A stretch of DNA of 64,000 nucleotides from Chitinophagaceae bacterium PMP191F (lineage in GTDB: Bacteria > Bacteroidota > Bacteroidia > Chitinophagales > Chitinophagaceae), in the NCBI GenBank assembly GCA_001302245.1, contig LGYU01000004.1:101156-165155 (forward strand), written 5' to 3'. Position numbers and translations under genes: made by a program. Numbering within the stretch: position 1 is the stretch's first letter; each line of letters opens with the position of its first letter. Under the pieces are notes generated by a model. It was not told the DNA's origin. It did no database searches and saw only the letters and a program-made list of their open reading frames with translations. This document shows, piece by piece, positions 16,623 to 25,488 of this stretch.

Positions 16623-18983
16623 ATGATACAGAAGATCACCTTCATCACTATACTTACAATGTTTGCACTGCAACCATCACTGGTACAGGCACAAGTAAAC
16701 AATACCGGCATACAGCAACAGTTTGACTATTACCGGAAAACAACCCTGTCTGAAAAACTCTACATGCATACCGATAAAAACTTTTACCTGGCTGGTGAGA
16801 TCCTGTGGTGGAAGCTTTATTATGTGGATGGCGTTTTTCACAAACCTCTTGACATCAGCAAAGTAGCCTACATAGAAATACTGGATAGTAAAAACAAACC
16901 GGTAATGCAGGCAAAAGCAGCATTGAAAAAGGGAGATGGTAATGGTTCTTTCTATCTACCCGTATCTCTCAGTTCGGGTAACTATACTATCAGGGCATAC
17001 ACCAACTGGATGAAGAATTTCGGTGCTGATTACTTTTTTGAAAAACAGATCACCATTGTTAATTCACTGAAGCCTTTGAATACACCAGCCATTATACCTC
17101 CTGTAACTTACGATATACAGTTTTTCCCCGAAGGAGGCAACCTGGTTCGCAACATTCAAAGCAAAGTAGCCTTCAGGGTTACTGATCAATATGGAAAAGG
17201 GCAAAACTTTACCGGTGCGCTGGTGAATGATAATAACGATACTATAGCACGTTTTACGCCATCAAAATTTGGCATCGGTCAGTTCACTTTTACACCATCC
17301 GGCACACAAAGCTATAAAGCTGTATTGCAGATGGCCAATGGCCCTGCTATTACCAAGGCATTACCGGCAGCGTACGAAAAAGGATATGTAATGAGCCTGT
17401 CTGAAGGCAGCAATGGCAATATCCAGGTGAAAGTAACTACCAATATGCAGGTACCAGGTGTGTTTCTTTTTGCACATACCCGCCAGGTGGTAAAAGCAGC
17501 TGCTAACGGATCTTTTTCAAATGGGATTACAGAATTCAATATACCTGTCAGCCAACTGGGTGATGGCATTTCTCATATTACCATTTTTGATGTAAACCAG
17601 CAGCCTGTTTGTGAACGTCTGTATTTCAAAAAACCAGAACGCCTGTTACAAATAGATGCATCCAGTGATGCGCAACAATATACGGCACGTCAGAAAGTAA
17701 ACCTGTCTGTGCACACGCCAGTGCCGGCAGATATGTCAATGGCTATTTACAAACTCGATTCATTGCAGTCTGCAGATGATAATACTATCCAAAGCTACCT
17801 GTGGCTTACTTCCGACCTCAGGGGCGGAATAGAATCTCCCGGGTATTATTTTTCAGCCAATAATAACACAGTTAAAGAAGCAACAGACAACCTGATGCTG
17901 ACACACGGCTGGAGAAAATTTAACTGGGACAGTGTTTTAAGAAACCCTTACACGTATACATATATTCCTGAGTACGATGGACATATTGTTTCCGGTAAAG
18001 TAGTAAACGTTACCACCAACAGACCCACGCCTGAGATCAAAACACATTTGTCTGTGCCGGGTTTACAGGTTCAGTACTACACTGCATTAAGTGATGCCAA
18101 TGGCAATGTGCACTTTGATGTTCGTGATTATTACGGTCAAAATGAAGTAATTGTAGATGCAGAAGGCAGCAAAGGTGCCAGTTATAAAGTAGATGTCAAT
18201 AATCCTTTTTCGGAACAATATGCAGCAGTACCGGTACCGGCATTCAACCTGGATGAGCTGGTACAGGGTACGCTGAACAAATCCAGTATTGGAATGCAGG
18301 TACAGAATGCATACAGCAGTGAGCAGCTCAGTCATTTTGCATCTCCCAATATTGACACTCTGCCCTTCTTCGGCAAACATGGTACAAAGTATATGCTGGA
18401 TGATTACGTGCGTTTTGTAACAATGGAAGAGGTGTTGCGCGAATATGTATTTGAAGTTGGTATACGTCGCGTAAGCGGTCAACCACACCTGCTGGTATCT
18501 GATATGCAGAATAAAGGATTTTATTCGGGTGAACCGCTTATCCTGTTAGATGGCATACCAGTTACACACGAAGCCATCCTGGCCTACGATCCGCTGAAAG
18601 TAAGAAACCTGTGGGTAGTACCTTCCAGGTACATCATCGGCCAGTTTGTATATGATGGTGTTGTAAGTTTCACCACTTATGAAGGTATACATGAGGCTTT
18701 AAAAATAGATCCACAGGCAGTTTCACTGGACTATAACGGCCTGCAGATGAAACGTGAGTTCTACTCGCCGGTATATGCAACAGCAGCACAGGCTGAGAGC
18801 CGACTGCCAGATTTCAGAAATGTATTGTACTGGTCGCCGGATGTGCGTACTGACCACACCGGCAATGCTAAGATCAACTTTTATACTTCTGATGTAAAAG
18901 GTAAATATGTAGTTGTGCTGCAAGGTTTAGATGCTGCCGGAAATGCAGGCAGCCAGGCATTTACTTTTGAAGTAAATCAATAA
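16623..18983 (+). CDS. MG2-like surface protein with C-terminal TonB-plug-like segment
   Basis: From the ATG at 16623 the protein has 786 residues with a signal peptide ending at VQAQ. The first mature part reads EKLYMHTDKNFYLAGEILWW, the hallmark of macroglobulin MG2-type beta-sandwiches found with TonB receptors in this phylum, and further beta-sandwich repeats follow. Near residues 640-710 a segment with GEPLILLDGIPVTHEAILAY and GVVSFTTYEG resembles the plug of a TonB receptor but no barrel follows. It is the last gene of the operon, 49 bases after the DUF4249 gene. A longer frame from 16497 overlaps the upstream gene and is not favoured. Function unknown; a role in substrate capture with the receptor is inferred. 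Confidence 0.75.
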   Translation: MIQKITFITILTMFALQPSLVQAQVNNTGIQQQFDYYRKTTLSEKLYMHTDKNFYLAGEILWWKLYYVDGVFHKPLDISKVAYIEILDSKNKPVMQAKAALKKGDGNGSFYLPVSLSSGNYTIRAYTNWMKNFGADYFFEKQITIVNSLKPLNTPAIIPPVTYDIQFFPEGGNLVRNIQSKVAFRVTDQYGKGQNFTGALVNDNNDTIARFTPSKFGIGQFTFTPSGTQSYKAVLQMANGPAITKALPAAYEKGYVMSLSEGSNGNIQVKVTTNMQVPGVFLFAHTRQVVKAAANGSFSNGITEFNIPVSQLGDGISHITIFDVNQQPVCERLYFKKPERLLQIDASSDAQQYTARQKVNLSVHTPVPADMSMAIYKLDSLQSADDNTIQSYLWLTSDLRGGIESPGYYFSANNNTVKEATDNLMLTHGWRKFNWDSVLRNPYTYTYIPEYDGHIVSGKVVNVTTNRPTPEIKTHLSVPGLQVQYYTALSDANGNVHFDVRDYYGQNEVIVDAEGSKGASYKVDVNNPFSEQYAAVPVPAFNLDELVQGTLNKSSIGMQVQNAYSSEQLSHFASPNIDTLPFFGKHGTKYMLDDYVRFVTMEEVLREYVFEVGIRRVSGQPHLLVSDMQNKGFYSGEPLILLDGIPVTHEAILAYDPLKVRNLWVVPSRYIIGQFVYDGVVSFTTYEGIHEALKIDPQAVSLDYNGLQMKREFYSPVYATAAQAESRLPDFRNVLYWSPDVRTDHTGNAKINFYTSDVKGKYVVVLQGLDAAGNAGSQAFTFEVNQ

Positions 18984-19015
18984 CATACACCAACCGGCCG
19001 GTTCCGGTTCAAATA

Positions 19016-19062
19016 AAAAGAACAGGCAGGAAGCTAATGCTTACCTGCCTGTTCTTTTTTTA
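19016..19062. terminator. intrinsic terminator between convergent operons
   Basis: AAAAGAACAGGCAGG (19016-19030) pairs with CCTGCCTGTTCTTTT (19044-19058) and is followed by more T on the + strand; on the - strand the arm also ends in T. It lies between the convergent receptor operon and FecR gene and can serve both. Confidence 0.88.
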
Positions 19063-19087
19063 TAAGTATCCCTATTGCCAGAAAATA

Positions 19088-20329
19088 CTAATAAGGCATT
19101 ACTGTTATTTTGCGACCCTCTACTACAAAACGAACTTCACCGGTCAATTGCAACATGTCCAGTACTTTAGTTACATTAATATTGCGAGACATACTTCCAC
19201 TGAAATGCACATTATTCATATCTCCTTCAAAAGCAACATCCACATCATACCAGCGTGCAATCTGTCGCATAATCTCCTTGATATCAGCTTTTTCAAACCT
19301 GAATTCACCTTTTTTCCAGGCCACAGCTTCGTCAGTATCCTGTTCTTTGCTCACTTTTATTTCACCGGATTTATTAACTTCCGCCTGTTGTCCTGGTTTC
19401 AAAATACTTGACTTATTATTCTGTGTAATTTTTACTGCACCTTCCAGTAAAGTTGTTTTAACACTGCCTTCGTCACCATAAGAACTCACATTAAAATGAG
19501 TACCCAAAACTTCTACCGCGGAATTGTTACCCACTTTCACTTTAAAAGGAACCTTATGGCCATCTATCTTCTGGCTTGCTACTTCAAAATAAGCTTCTCC
19601 GGTTAATTCGATCACCCTGTTATTACCGGTAAATGCTACCGGGAACCTGATAACAGTAGCCGCATTTAACCAAACCATACTTCCATCTGGCAGCTTTACA
19701 TGGAACTGACCTCCTGCCGGAGTTTTCAATGAATTAAATCCTTTGGCGTCGCTACTCGCAGAAGCTGCAACATATTTATATTCCAGCTTACCGTTTCCTG
19801 TTTTACGAATAGCAATCCCTTCCTGCTCACTCAACAATCCTTCACCTGCGTCATTCAATACGATCTCACTGCCATCTGCAAGTGTTAATCTTGCTTTGTT
19901 ACTGCCGGGCTGTATATCGTTCTTATAAACAGATTTTCCATGTTTAACTTCTGGTGTTGAAGCTGTTGCAGATGGGATTGATGAAGAGCTATGAAGAAAG
20001 AAATACCATCCGCTTACTGCCAGCAACAGCGCTATAGCCGCTGCAATAGCGTATAACTTCCGGTAACCGGCCTGGGGCTTCACAGATACCAAGGGCGTTT
20101 CTACGTCCACAGCAATTGCCACTTTACGCCAGCCAGCCTCCTGATCGTAACGGGTAAACATATTTACACGCTCCGAAACTATGGCTTCATTGGTAAGCTC
20201 TTCAAACTTTCGTTGGTTAATCTCTGATTCTGAGCGCCATTGATCAAGGGCCTGTCGTTCAGCATCAGTCAACGTTTCGCGTAGGTACTTAATAACTAAA
20301 GACGATATGTAATCTACTTTTTCCTGCAT
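19088..20329 (-). CDS. FecR family anti-sigma factor / signal transducer
   Basis: The 413-residue protein has a cytoplasmic N-terminal anti-sigma region (1-90, with LTDAERQALDQWRSES), one membrane segment at about 92-112, a periplasmic FecR domain (about 195-290, with TPAGGQFHVKLPDGSMVWLNA) and a C-terminal DUF4974 domain (about 340-411). It would hold the neighbouring ECF sigma factor and release it when the STN domain of a loaded receptor touches its periplasmic part. The sigma gene lies 130 bases upstream on the same strand and the STN receptor operon is convergent, so the three form a cell-surface signalling system. Confidence 0.92.
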   Translation of the reverse strand: MQEKVDYISSLVIKYLRETLTDAERQALDQWRSESEINQRKFEELTNEAIVSERVNMFTRYDQEAGWRKVAIAVDVETPLVSVKPQAGYRKLYAIAAAIALLLAVSGWYFFLHSSSSIPSATASTPEVKHGKSVYKNDIQPGSNKARLTLADGSEIVLNDAGEGLLSEQEGIAIRKTGNGKLEYKYVAASASSDAKGFNSLKTPAGGQFHVKLPDGSMVWLNAATVIRFPVAFTGNNRVIELTGEAYFEVASQKIDGHKVPFKVKVGNNSAVEVLGTHFNVSSYGDEGSVKTTLLEGAVKITQNNKSSILKPGQQAEVNKSGEIKVSKEQDTDEAVAWKKGEFRFEKADIKEIMRQIARWYDVDVAFEGDMNNVHFSGSMSRNINVTKVLDMLQLTGEVRFVVEGRKITVMPY

Positions 20330-20459
20330 TGCTACTTAATTATAGTATCAGAACCTGTTTTACTCTTTCTTAAAACAGCCACAGGTATAGCGGTAATTAA
20401 AAAGAAGGGATTAAATCTGGCACAAAAAACTTAATGAGGTAATAATTTGCCCGGTACAG

Positions 20460-21053
20460 TTAGCCTGACCACCATTTGCTTACAAAGCCCAATAGCAGTA
20501 AAACGGTACGTTTTTTAAGCAATACTACCCGTATCAGTTGTAATGCGCGTGCACGTTGTGCACGTACAGTATGAACGGAGATATTCAGGCGGCCAGCAAT
20601 TTCTTCGCTTCTTAATCCTTCTACATACAGCATTTTAAAAATGCGTTTGCACTTGGTAGGTAGTTCTTCTATTTCCTTATATACTTCATGCAGCACTTCA
20701 GCTTCTACCATTTCATTCAATACAAACTTGTCTTCTTCTTCTGATATATAAAGGATCTCTTTATGAATGGAGTTTTTGCGTTGCACCTGTTTCAGGTAAT
20801 TAAAACAGGCATTGCGCGTAGTAATGTACAAAAATGCTTTGATGTTCTGCAGCGTTTCAAAATTGCCATGAATTTTCCAGAGCTTGATAAACGATTCAGC
20901 CACGATATCTTCAGCCTCATCTTTTTCATGGATCAGCTTTTCGGCAAAATAGCAAAGGGGATGATAGTGCAACTTATGTACATAACTTAATGCCTGAGGA
21001 TTACCACTTTTAAATTCGGCGATCCAATATCGCTCGTGATGCTTTTGCTCCAT
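20460..21053 (-). CDS. ECF-type RNA polymerase sigma factor, FecI-like
   Basis: From the ATG at 21053 the protein has 197 residues, normal for the family. Region 2 reads AEDIVAESFIKLWKIHGNFE and continues NIKAFLYITTRNACFNYLK; region 4 reads LPTKCKRIFKMLYVEGLRSEEIAGRLNISVHTVRAQ. The frame stays open for 80 codons upstream to 21293, but that part is not sigma-like, and a -7-like TATATTTG (- strand, 21278-21285) lies within it, which supports the shorter start. It is paired with the FecR gene and should direct RNA polymerase to the receptor operon and perhaps to other targets. Confidence 0.9.
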   Translation of the reverse strand: MEQKHHERYWIAEFKSGNPQALSYVHKLHYHPLCYFAEKLIHEKDEAEDIVAESFIKLWKIHGNFETLQNIKAFLYITTRNACFNYLKQVQRKNSIHKEILYISEEEDKFVLNEMVEAEVLHEVYKEIEELPTKCKRIFKMLYVEGLRSEEIAGRLNISVHTVRAQRARALQLIRVVLLKKRTVLLLLGFVSKWWSG

Positions 21054-21400
21054 GGGGCTGCTGTTGCTGTAAGTAGATTTAATTACATTTCTTGGTGCGG
21101 AAACAAGCTGATTTAAAGCTACTCCCGGATGTTCGCAGGAATAGCAGCCTTGAATTTTCCGAATGATGTAAGGAGTCCCCAGGAATGCGTGCTTAGCCCA
21201 CATGAATGTACGCATTGAATGTAACGCGTAAAAAATAAAAAAACAAAACCTCCTATCCTGAACTTGACCCTTGGCAACAAATATAAACGACAAAAGTCAA
21301 TTTTGTAGATGAGTGGCTACATTTATTGTAGATGTTTTTAGTGCATTTAAAAGCCTTATGCTGAAACAGTTAAGCCATGCGAAACCTAATGTCCCCGCTA

Positions 21401-23329
21401 TTAATGCATGATCACCAGCTTTTGCATCACCTTAATAATGTCTGTTTCAAACGAACAATAGTACACGCCAGCAGGCAGATCCATTACACCAGGTAATGTA
21501 ATGGCATGCGAACCTGCCACAAATTTTCGGTTGGTTACAGGAGATGCCACCCATTTGCCTTCTGTATTATACACTTTTACACTTACTGGCGCATTTGTTT
21601 TTAATGTAAACCGCAACGTTGGATTTACTGATGCAGGATTAGGAAACACACTGACAGCAAACTCTTTTTCAGCAGGAGGTCTTGTTGTAGTAGTTGTATC
21701 AATAGGTAAAGGCTGAAGATTGTCATTTAAAAATACAGGCGCGCCTGTCAATGCAACATTTATACTCTGGATAGTAGCCGATGCGCCTGTAGCAGAGTAG
21801 TTCCACTCTTTGCGATACATCCATGGAGATACATTTACAGCAGCAGGGAAAGAATACGTTGCACTGGCCGCCTCTGTTTGATCAACAGTCGTCCTCGCCC
21901 ACAATACATAGGTATAATTACCCTGACCATCATAAAAAGCACCACCTCCTATATTTGCAGGAAGCTGCAAGGCATTTGTTCTTACAGAATCATAACGCCA
22001 GTGTAACAGCAGGTCCGACGTGGTTTTATAGCTGATACCTTCATCGGTATATTGTTGTTTGTACAATCCTCCATTGGTAGCAGGCCCAATACCTTCCAGT
22101 TTTTTATACAATCCCATCAGTGCAAACGGATCTGTTGCACCGGTCTCATCCTGTGCATTTCCCAATACAAACATATATGCCTGGAGAATGCCATTCTTTT
22201 GAGCATTCACCAACGCTTTGATCATGTAGTTGCGTTGCGCTTCTGCTGATCCTATCATATTATCGAACGACTGGCTGGGAATATTAAACTCAGTGCAGAT
22301 AAACAGTTTTTTAGGATAGGTACTTCCATTATAACCGTGTAAGATCAATACAGAATCAAAGCGGTTCTTTAAATTAATATAAGCATCTGCAGCAGCATCT
22401 GAATGACGCCAGAAAGCAAATCCGCCAATATTATTATCCCATGTTTTCAGATCGTACATAGGATAACTGTGAAAACTTAAAACATCAAAATATGCCCCTC
22501 CTTGCAAAGGATAATCTGCAGTAACACTGCCATCAACAGGATTATCTGTATTACGCAGTAATGCATCCAGGAAACTGGCATAACCCAATCCGCCGGGAGC
22601 AACATAGGCTGTGGGGTCAACATACTTTATAACCTCATAGCTTATGCGCAACATGTGTATATACATGTAAATGGGAATTTTCATATTGGTCAGTTCGCAT
22701 GGAGATGGATTATTTTCCCACCAGTTGTCTGGCATACCCGGATCTTTCCATGCATTACCCGACCATGAAAAATCAGGTTCATTGACAATTTCCCAGAACT
22801 TTACATATGATTTATACCTGGTAACTGTTTTGTATACATATAATGCATAATAATTATTTTCATTTACAGGCGTACCATTGGCACCACCATCCCAAATGGG
22901 TTCATACATGTTTTTAAACATCAGCGATTCATCCGAGCAGCCACCATACCTGGTATTGTCACGATGACTTTCAGAAGGAGAATTGAGCATTACGGTATTA
23001 TCCAGCACGCCCAGCGAAGCATAATGATTAAATTCATTAATACGTATATCATACCCGTAAAATTCCATGAAATACTCAGGCAGTGGAGGTCTGAAGGTTT
23101 TGGAACCAGCGCCTTTTACACCTTTTGAAGGATTTCCTGCGGCAATATCAGCAATGCTTTTATCATCCCACGAAGTTCCATAATAGCCGCCATTGGTACC
23201 ATACATAAAGTACCCGGTGTAAGCAGGTACACGACCTGCGTCATTTGCAGTAAAATTGATTTGTGAAAATAAAGCAGTTACATGCAGGCACAGCAATGCA
23301 GCAACACCTGACCACCAGAGATTTTTCAT
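21401..23329 (-). CDS. T9SS-secreted clan GH-A glycoside hydrolase
   Basis: The 642-residue protein has a signal peptide (ending ALFSQ) and a type A T9SS tail (FPNPASVNPTLRF ... KLVIMH), so it acts outside the cell. The catalytic part is a clan GH-A barrel: WEIVNEPDF carries the acid/base Glu184 in the NEP motif, and LFICTEFN carries the probable nucleophile Glu347. SFHSYP near 286-290 and the C-terminal beta-sandwich fit this class. The specific family (GH39, GH5 or similar) and substrate are not decided by what I can see. It stands alone, divergent from nothing obvious, with 430 non-coding bases upstream. Confidence 0.82.
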   Translation of the reverse strand: MKNLWWSGVAALLCLHVTALFSQINFTANDAGRVPAYTGYFMYGTNGGYYGTSWDDKSIADIAAGNPSKGVKGAGSKTFRPPLPEYFMEFYGYDIRINEFNHYASLGVLDNTVMLNSPSESHRDNTRYGGCSDESLMFKNMYEPIWDGGANGTPVNENNYYALYVYKTVTRYKSYVKFWEIVNEPDFSWSGNAWKDPGMPDNWWENNPSPCELTNMKIPIYMYIHMLRISYEVIKYVDPTAYVAPGGLGYASFLDALLRNTDNPVDGSVTADYPLQGGAYFDVLSFHSYPMYDLKTWDNNIGGFAFWRHSDAAADAYINLKNRFDSVLILHGYNGSTYPKKLFICTEFNIPSQSFDNMIGSAEAQRNYMIKALVNAQKNGILQAYMFVLGNAQDETGATDPFALMGLYKKLEGIGPATNGGLYKQQYTDEGISYKTTSDLLLHWRYDSVRTNALQLPANIGGGAFYDGQGNYTYVLWARTTVDQTEAASATYSFPAAVNVSPWMYRKEWNYSATGASATIQSINVALTGAPVFLNDNLQPLPIDTTTTTRPPAEKEFAVSVFPNPASVNPTLRFTLKTNAPVSVKVYNTEGKWVASPVTNRKFVAGSHAITLPGVMDLPAGVYYCSFETDIIKVMQKLVIMH

Positions 23330-23760
23330 AGATTATTACGCATTGTATTTATAGGGCCTGCAATCGGATGGTAATTTCAGTTACCGGTTACTACGAGATA
23401 ACACTTGTGATGAAGCATTTATTAAAACAGAATATCCTTTCCTTTATCTTATTATTATGCTGCTGTTATTAAAACCAGCTCCTGCAATTACAATAGCATG
23501 AAATACTAACAATTATTCTGCCAAAATACAGTTGCAACAATCATTTCAGCAGATAAAACAGACCACTAAGAATAAAGTACTAGACAACGTACGTGGAAAG
23601 AAAGACTAATACGACAAGAGGTATCCATACTTTTACGACACACACTATGTCCGGTTACAAACTGTAGCGAAACGTCAGTTGTAAAAAACACGTGAAGTAA
23701 CCACACGCGCACAACAAAATATCATTTACCACGTTGCCGGTAACTGTATGCGTAACAATA
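23330..23760. other. intergenic stretch, no gene seen
   Basis: This stretch of about 430 bases separates the start of the glycosidase gene from the end of idi. It is AT-rich with stops in all frames. It must hold the glycosidase promoter, but no TTG/TAnnTTTG pair stands out. A weak imperfect hairpin (TTACAAACTG with CAGTTGTAA, around 23655-23682) is the only structure noticed, and I assign it no role. Confidence 0.6.
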
Positions 23761-24321
23761 TTACAAGGTACCTGAAGAAAGCGAAGCCGCTGTAGCGGCA
23801 TTTTCACGGGCCCATGCAGCCACTTTAGGAAAGGCAAGATGAAACCATGCAGTATATTTCTGAGGATGTGAAAGAAGCGATTCTTCTATATCGTACAACG
23901 GTTTATAGCAATAGTCCTTTACTTCTTCTGCATCAGGCATAATGATGCCATCGTACCAGCCAACAAATACATGATCAAATTCGTGCTCTGATAAACCGTT
24001 TTCAAAATCGGATTTATATACAAAATCGAACACTTTGTGCAACTCTGTTGTGAAACCCATTTCTTCCAATAGCCGGCTGGTAGCGGCCTGTAGAGGTGTT
24101 TCATCAGGCAGCGGATGACTGCAACAGGCGTTTGTCCACAAACCTGCACTATGATACTTCTGTAATGCGCGTTGCTGCAGCAGCATTTCTCCTTTACGGT
24201 TAAAAATAAATATGCTGAAAGCACGATGCAGTAATGCTTTGCGATGTGCTTCCATTTTTTCCATCACACCTACCACTTCGTCCTGTTCATTTACCAATAC
24301 AACCTGCAGCCTTTTGTTCAT
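23761..24321 (-). CDS. idi: isopentenyl-diphosphate delta-isomerase, type I
   Basis: Idi interconverts isopentenyl and dimethylallyl diphosphate in the cytosol, supplying isoprenoid precursors. The 186-residue protein has the Nudix fold with LWTNACCSHP carrying catalytic Cys67 and metal ligand His69, the Nudix helix AATSRLLEEMGF, and SEHEFDHVFVG with Glu112 and Glu114. The length is normal. In related bacteria idi often lies in carotenoid clusters. Here the regulator and sigma genes upstream fit such a cluster, but no crt genes are present. Confidence 0.95.
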   Translation of the reverse strand: MNKRLQVVLVNEQDEVVGVMEKMEAHRKALLHRAFSIFIFNRKGEMLLQQRALQKYHSAGLWTNACCSHPLPDETPLQAATSRLLEEMGFTTELHKVFDFVYKSDFENGLSEHEFDHVFVGWYDGIIMPDAEEVKDYCYKPLYDIEESLLSHPQKYTAWFHLAFPKVAAWARENAATAASLSSGTL

Positions 24322-24730
24322 AATGCAGTATTACTAGAATTAAGAAAACCTGATACCTGGCTTTTTCCGGGAACAACTTCAATGTTGCCAGTGCTGTAAT
24401 AATTCCGGAAAAATCCCGCTATTATTACAATTTACTGTTTTTAAAATATAACGGTCATTTTTTATACGTAAAAAATCAGCGGCATGTTCTTTTTAATTGA
24501 TTCTTATACAAGTGCATACAAAATGATCTTTTTTATTACCTGATAAAAAGCCCGCTTACCATCACTTTTTTAATTTCCGGTTCTGAAGTTGCATCATCAC
24601 TTTGCAGGCTGAAGCCAACAGATATAACAGTATTCAATACACGCTTTAGTGCCGGCCACAATTTTACATACAAATACAAAAAAATAGTGTGCTGTTATGC
24701 ACACTATTTGACAAATATCATCAGTGGATC
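24322..24730. other. intergenic stretch between idi and the sigma-factor terminator
   Basis: About 400 bases with no supported gene. On the - strand a frame of about 40 codons without an ATG ends at 24536 (...EIKKVMVSGLFIR then stop). It could be the decayed end of a gene or chance. Promoter signals for idi are not evident. Confidence 0.5.
24675..24709 (-). terminator. intrinsic terminator of the sigma-factor transcript
   Basis: On the - strand AAATAGTGTGC and GCACACTATTT form a perfect 11-bp stem with a 6-base loop, followed by a run of T residues. It lies 144 bases beyond the sigma-factor stop, so the transcript includes the 26-codon frame at 24731-24811. Confidence 0.85.
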
Positions 24731-24811
24731 TTACAGATCCTGCGAAGGGTAAGGAATAAAACCAATGCCACCGGAATTACTCAAACACCATTTACCTTCT
24801 GCACATGGCAT
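24731..24811 (-). CDS. possible 26-residue microprotein between sigma factor and terminator
   Basis: An ATG-initiated frame on the - strand encodes 26 residues beginning MPCAEGKWCL and ending GIGFIPYPSQDL before a TAA. It starts 41 bases after the stop of the ECF sigma gene and ends about 20 bases before the terminator hairpin, so it should be on the same mRNA. The peptide has two cysteines, a Gly-Gly pair and a Pro-rich end, and looks less random than typical short frames. There is no comparison data to prove it is real. Confidence 0.35.
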   Translation of the reverse strand: MPCAEGKWCLSNSGGIGFIPYPSQDL

Positions 24812-24852
24812 TATAAACTAATTCGCTGTCAGTCATTTATTACCCAAAACCC

Positions 24853-25353
24853 TTAATAGCGCTGCAATTGGTTCTTCAGCAGTTTGCGGGCAAAGTGTAT
24901 TCTGCTTTTAATAGTACCCAATGGTTCATCCAGCATATCAGCTATTTCATGGTACCGGAACCCGTCGAAGTACAACAGGAACGGATTTCTGAAAATTTCC
25001 GGAAGATTATAAATAGCCTGCTGGATATCTTTCAAACGCAGGTTACTTTCTGCTGCATTGGCGGTTACTGCCTGGCTTTGATTCAGCAAAAACTCATTGG
25101 GAGTACTGTCGAAAATCGTATTTTGTTTAACTTTCCGACGATAATTATTGATAAAAACATTGCGCATGATAGTATACAACCATGCTTTAATATTTGTACC
25201 AACATTGTATTTATCCTTATTGGCGAGTGCGCGATACAGTGTTTCCTGAAATAAATCCTTTGCTGTTTCACTATCTCTCGTCAGCGTTATAGCGAAGGGC
25301 TTAAGAAATTCCGCATTATTGACCAACATCTGGTTGAACTCTACTGTAGACAT
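24853..25353 (-). CDS. ECF-type RNA polymerase sigma factor
   Basis: The 166-residue protein has region 2 (ETAKDLFQETLYRALANKDKY and IKAWLYTIMRNVFINNYRR) and region 4 (LPEIFRNPFLLYFDGFRYHEIADMLDEPLGTIKSRIHFAR). No FecR or other anti-sigma gene is adjacent. Instead the gene lies 135 bases downstream of a B12-binding MerR regulator on the same strand. In Bacteroidota this pair is commonly linked with light-induced carotenoid genes, so the sigma factor may drive a photo-oxidative response; that is inference. Confidence 0.93.
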   Translation of the reverse strand: MSTVEFNQMLVNNAEFLKPFAITLTRDSETAKDLFQETLYRALANKDKYNVGTNIKAWLYTIMRNVFINNYRRKVKQNTIFDSTPNEFLLNQSQAVTANAAESNLRLKDIQQAIYNLPEIFRNPFLLYFDGFRYHEIADMLDEPLGTIKSRIHFARKLLKNQLQRY

Positions 25354-25361
25354 AACTCAGG

Positions 25362-25464
25362 ATGTTTAATTATTTATGCCACAAATTTAAACATAACTGG
25401 CCAAATAGGAAAAAATGTGTTTAATGTTTAGCCACAAATATCCAAACAAAACAAGTTTTAACAT
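25362..25464 (-). promoter_or_regulatory. sigma-gene promoter with cluster of TGTTTAA half-sites
   Basis: Between the MerR gene and the sigma gene, ATGTTTAAT (25362-25370) and ATTTAAACAT (25385-25394) form an inverted pair. TGTTTAAT (25418-25425), an overlapping ATGTTTA (25424-25430) and AGTTTTAACAT (25454-25464) add further half-sites. The - strand -7-like element TAAATTTG (25382-25389) overlaps the second site, and its transcript would have a leader of about 25 bases. The arrangement fits operators of a dimeric or tetrameric regulator, with the adjacent MerR protein the natural candidate. Confidence 0.45.
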
Positions 25465-25488
25465 TTCATCGCCAACAGTAACAGTTTG

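Noticed and set aside
21054..21293. 80-residue N-terminal extension of the FecI-like sigma factor
   Set aside because: The extra residues do not resemble sigma region 1 or 2, a promoter-like element lies within them, and from the ATG at 21053 the protein has normal length.
24536..24670. Open frame of about 40 codons on the - strand downstream of the sigma-factor terminator
   Set aside because: It has no ATG and would begin in or after a terminator. A frame on the + strand is also open here, so low stop density by chance explains it. It could be a gene remnant but nothing supports that.
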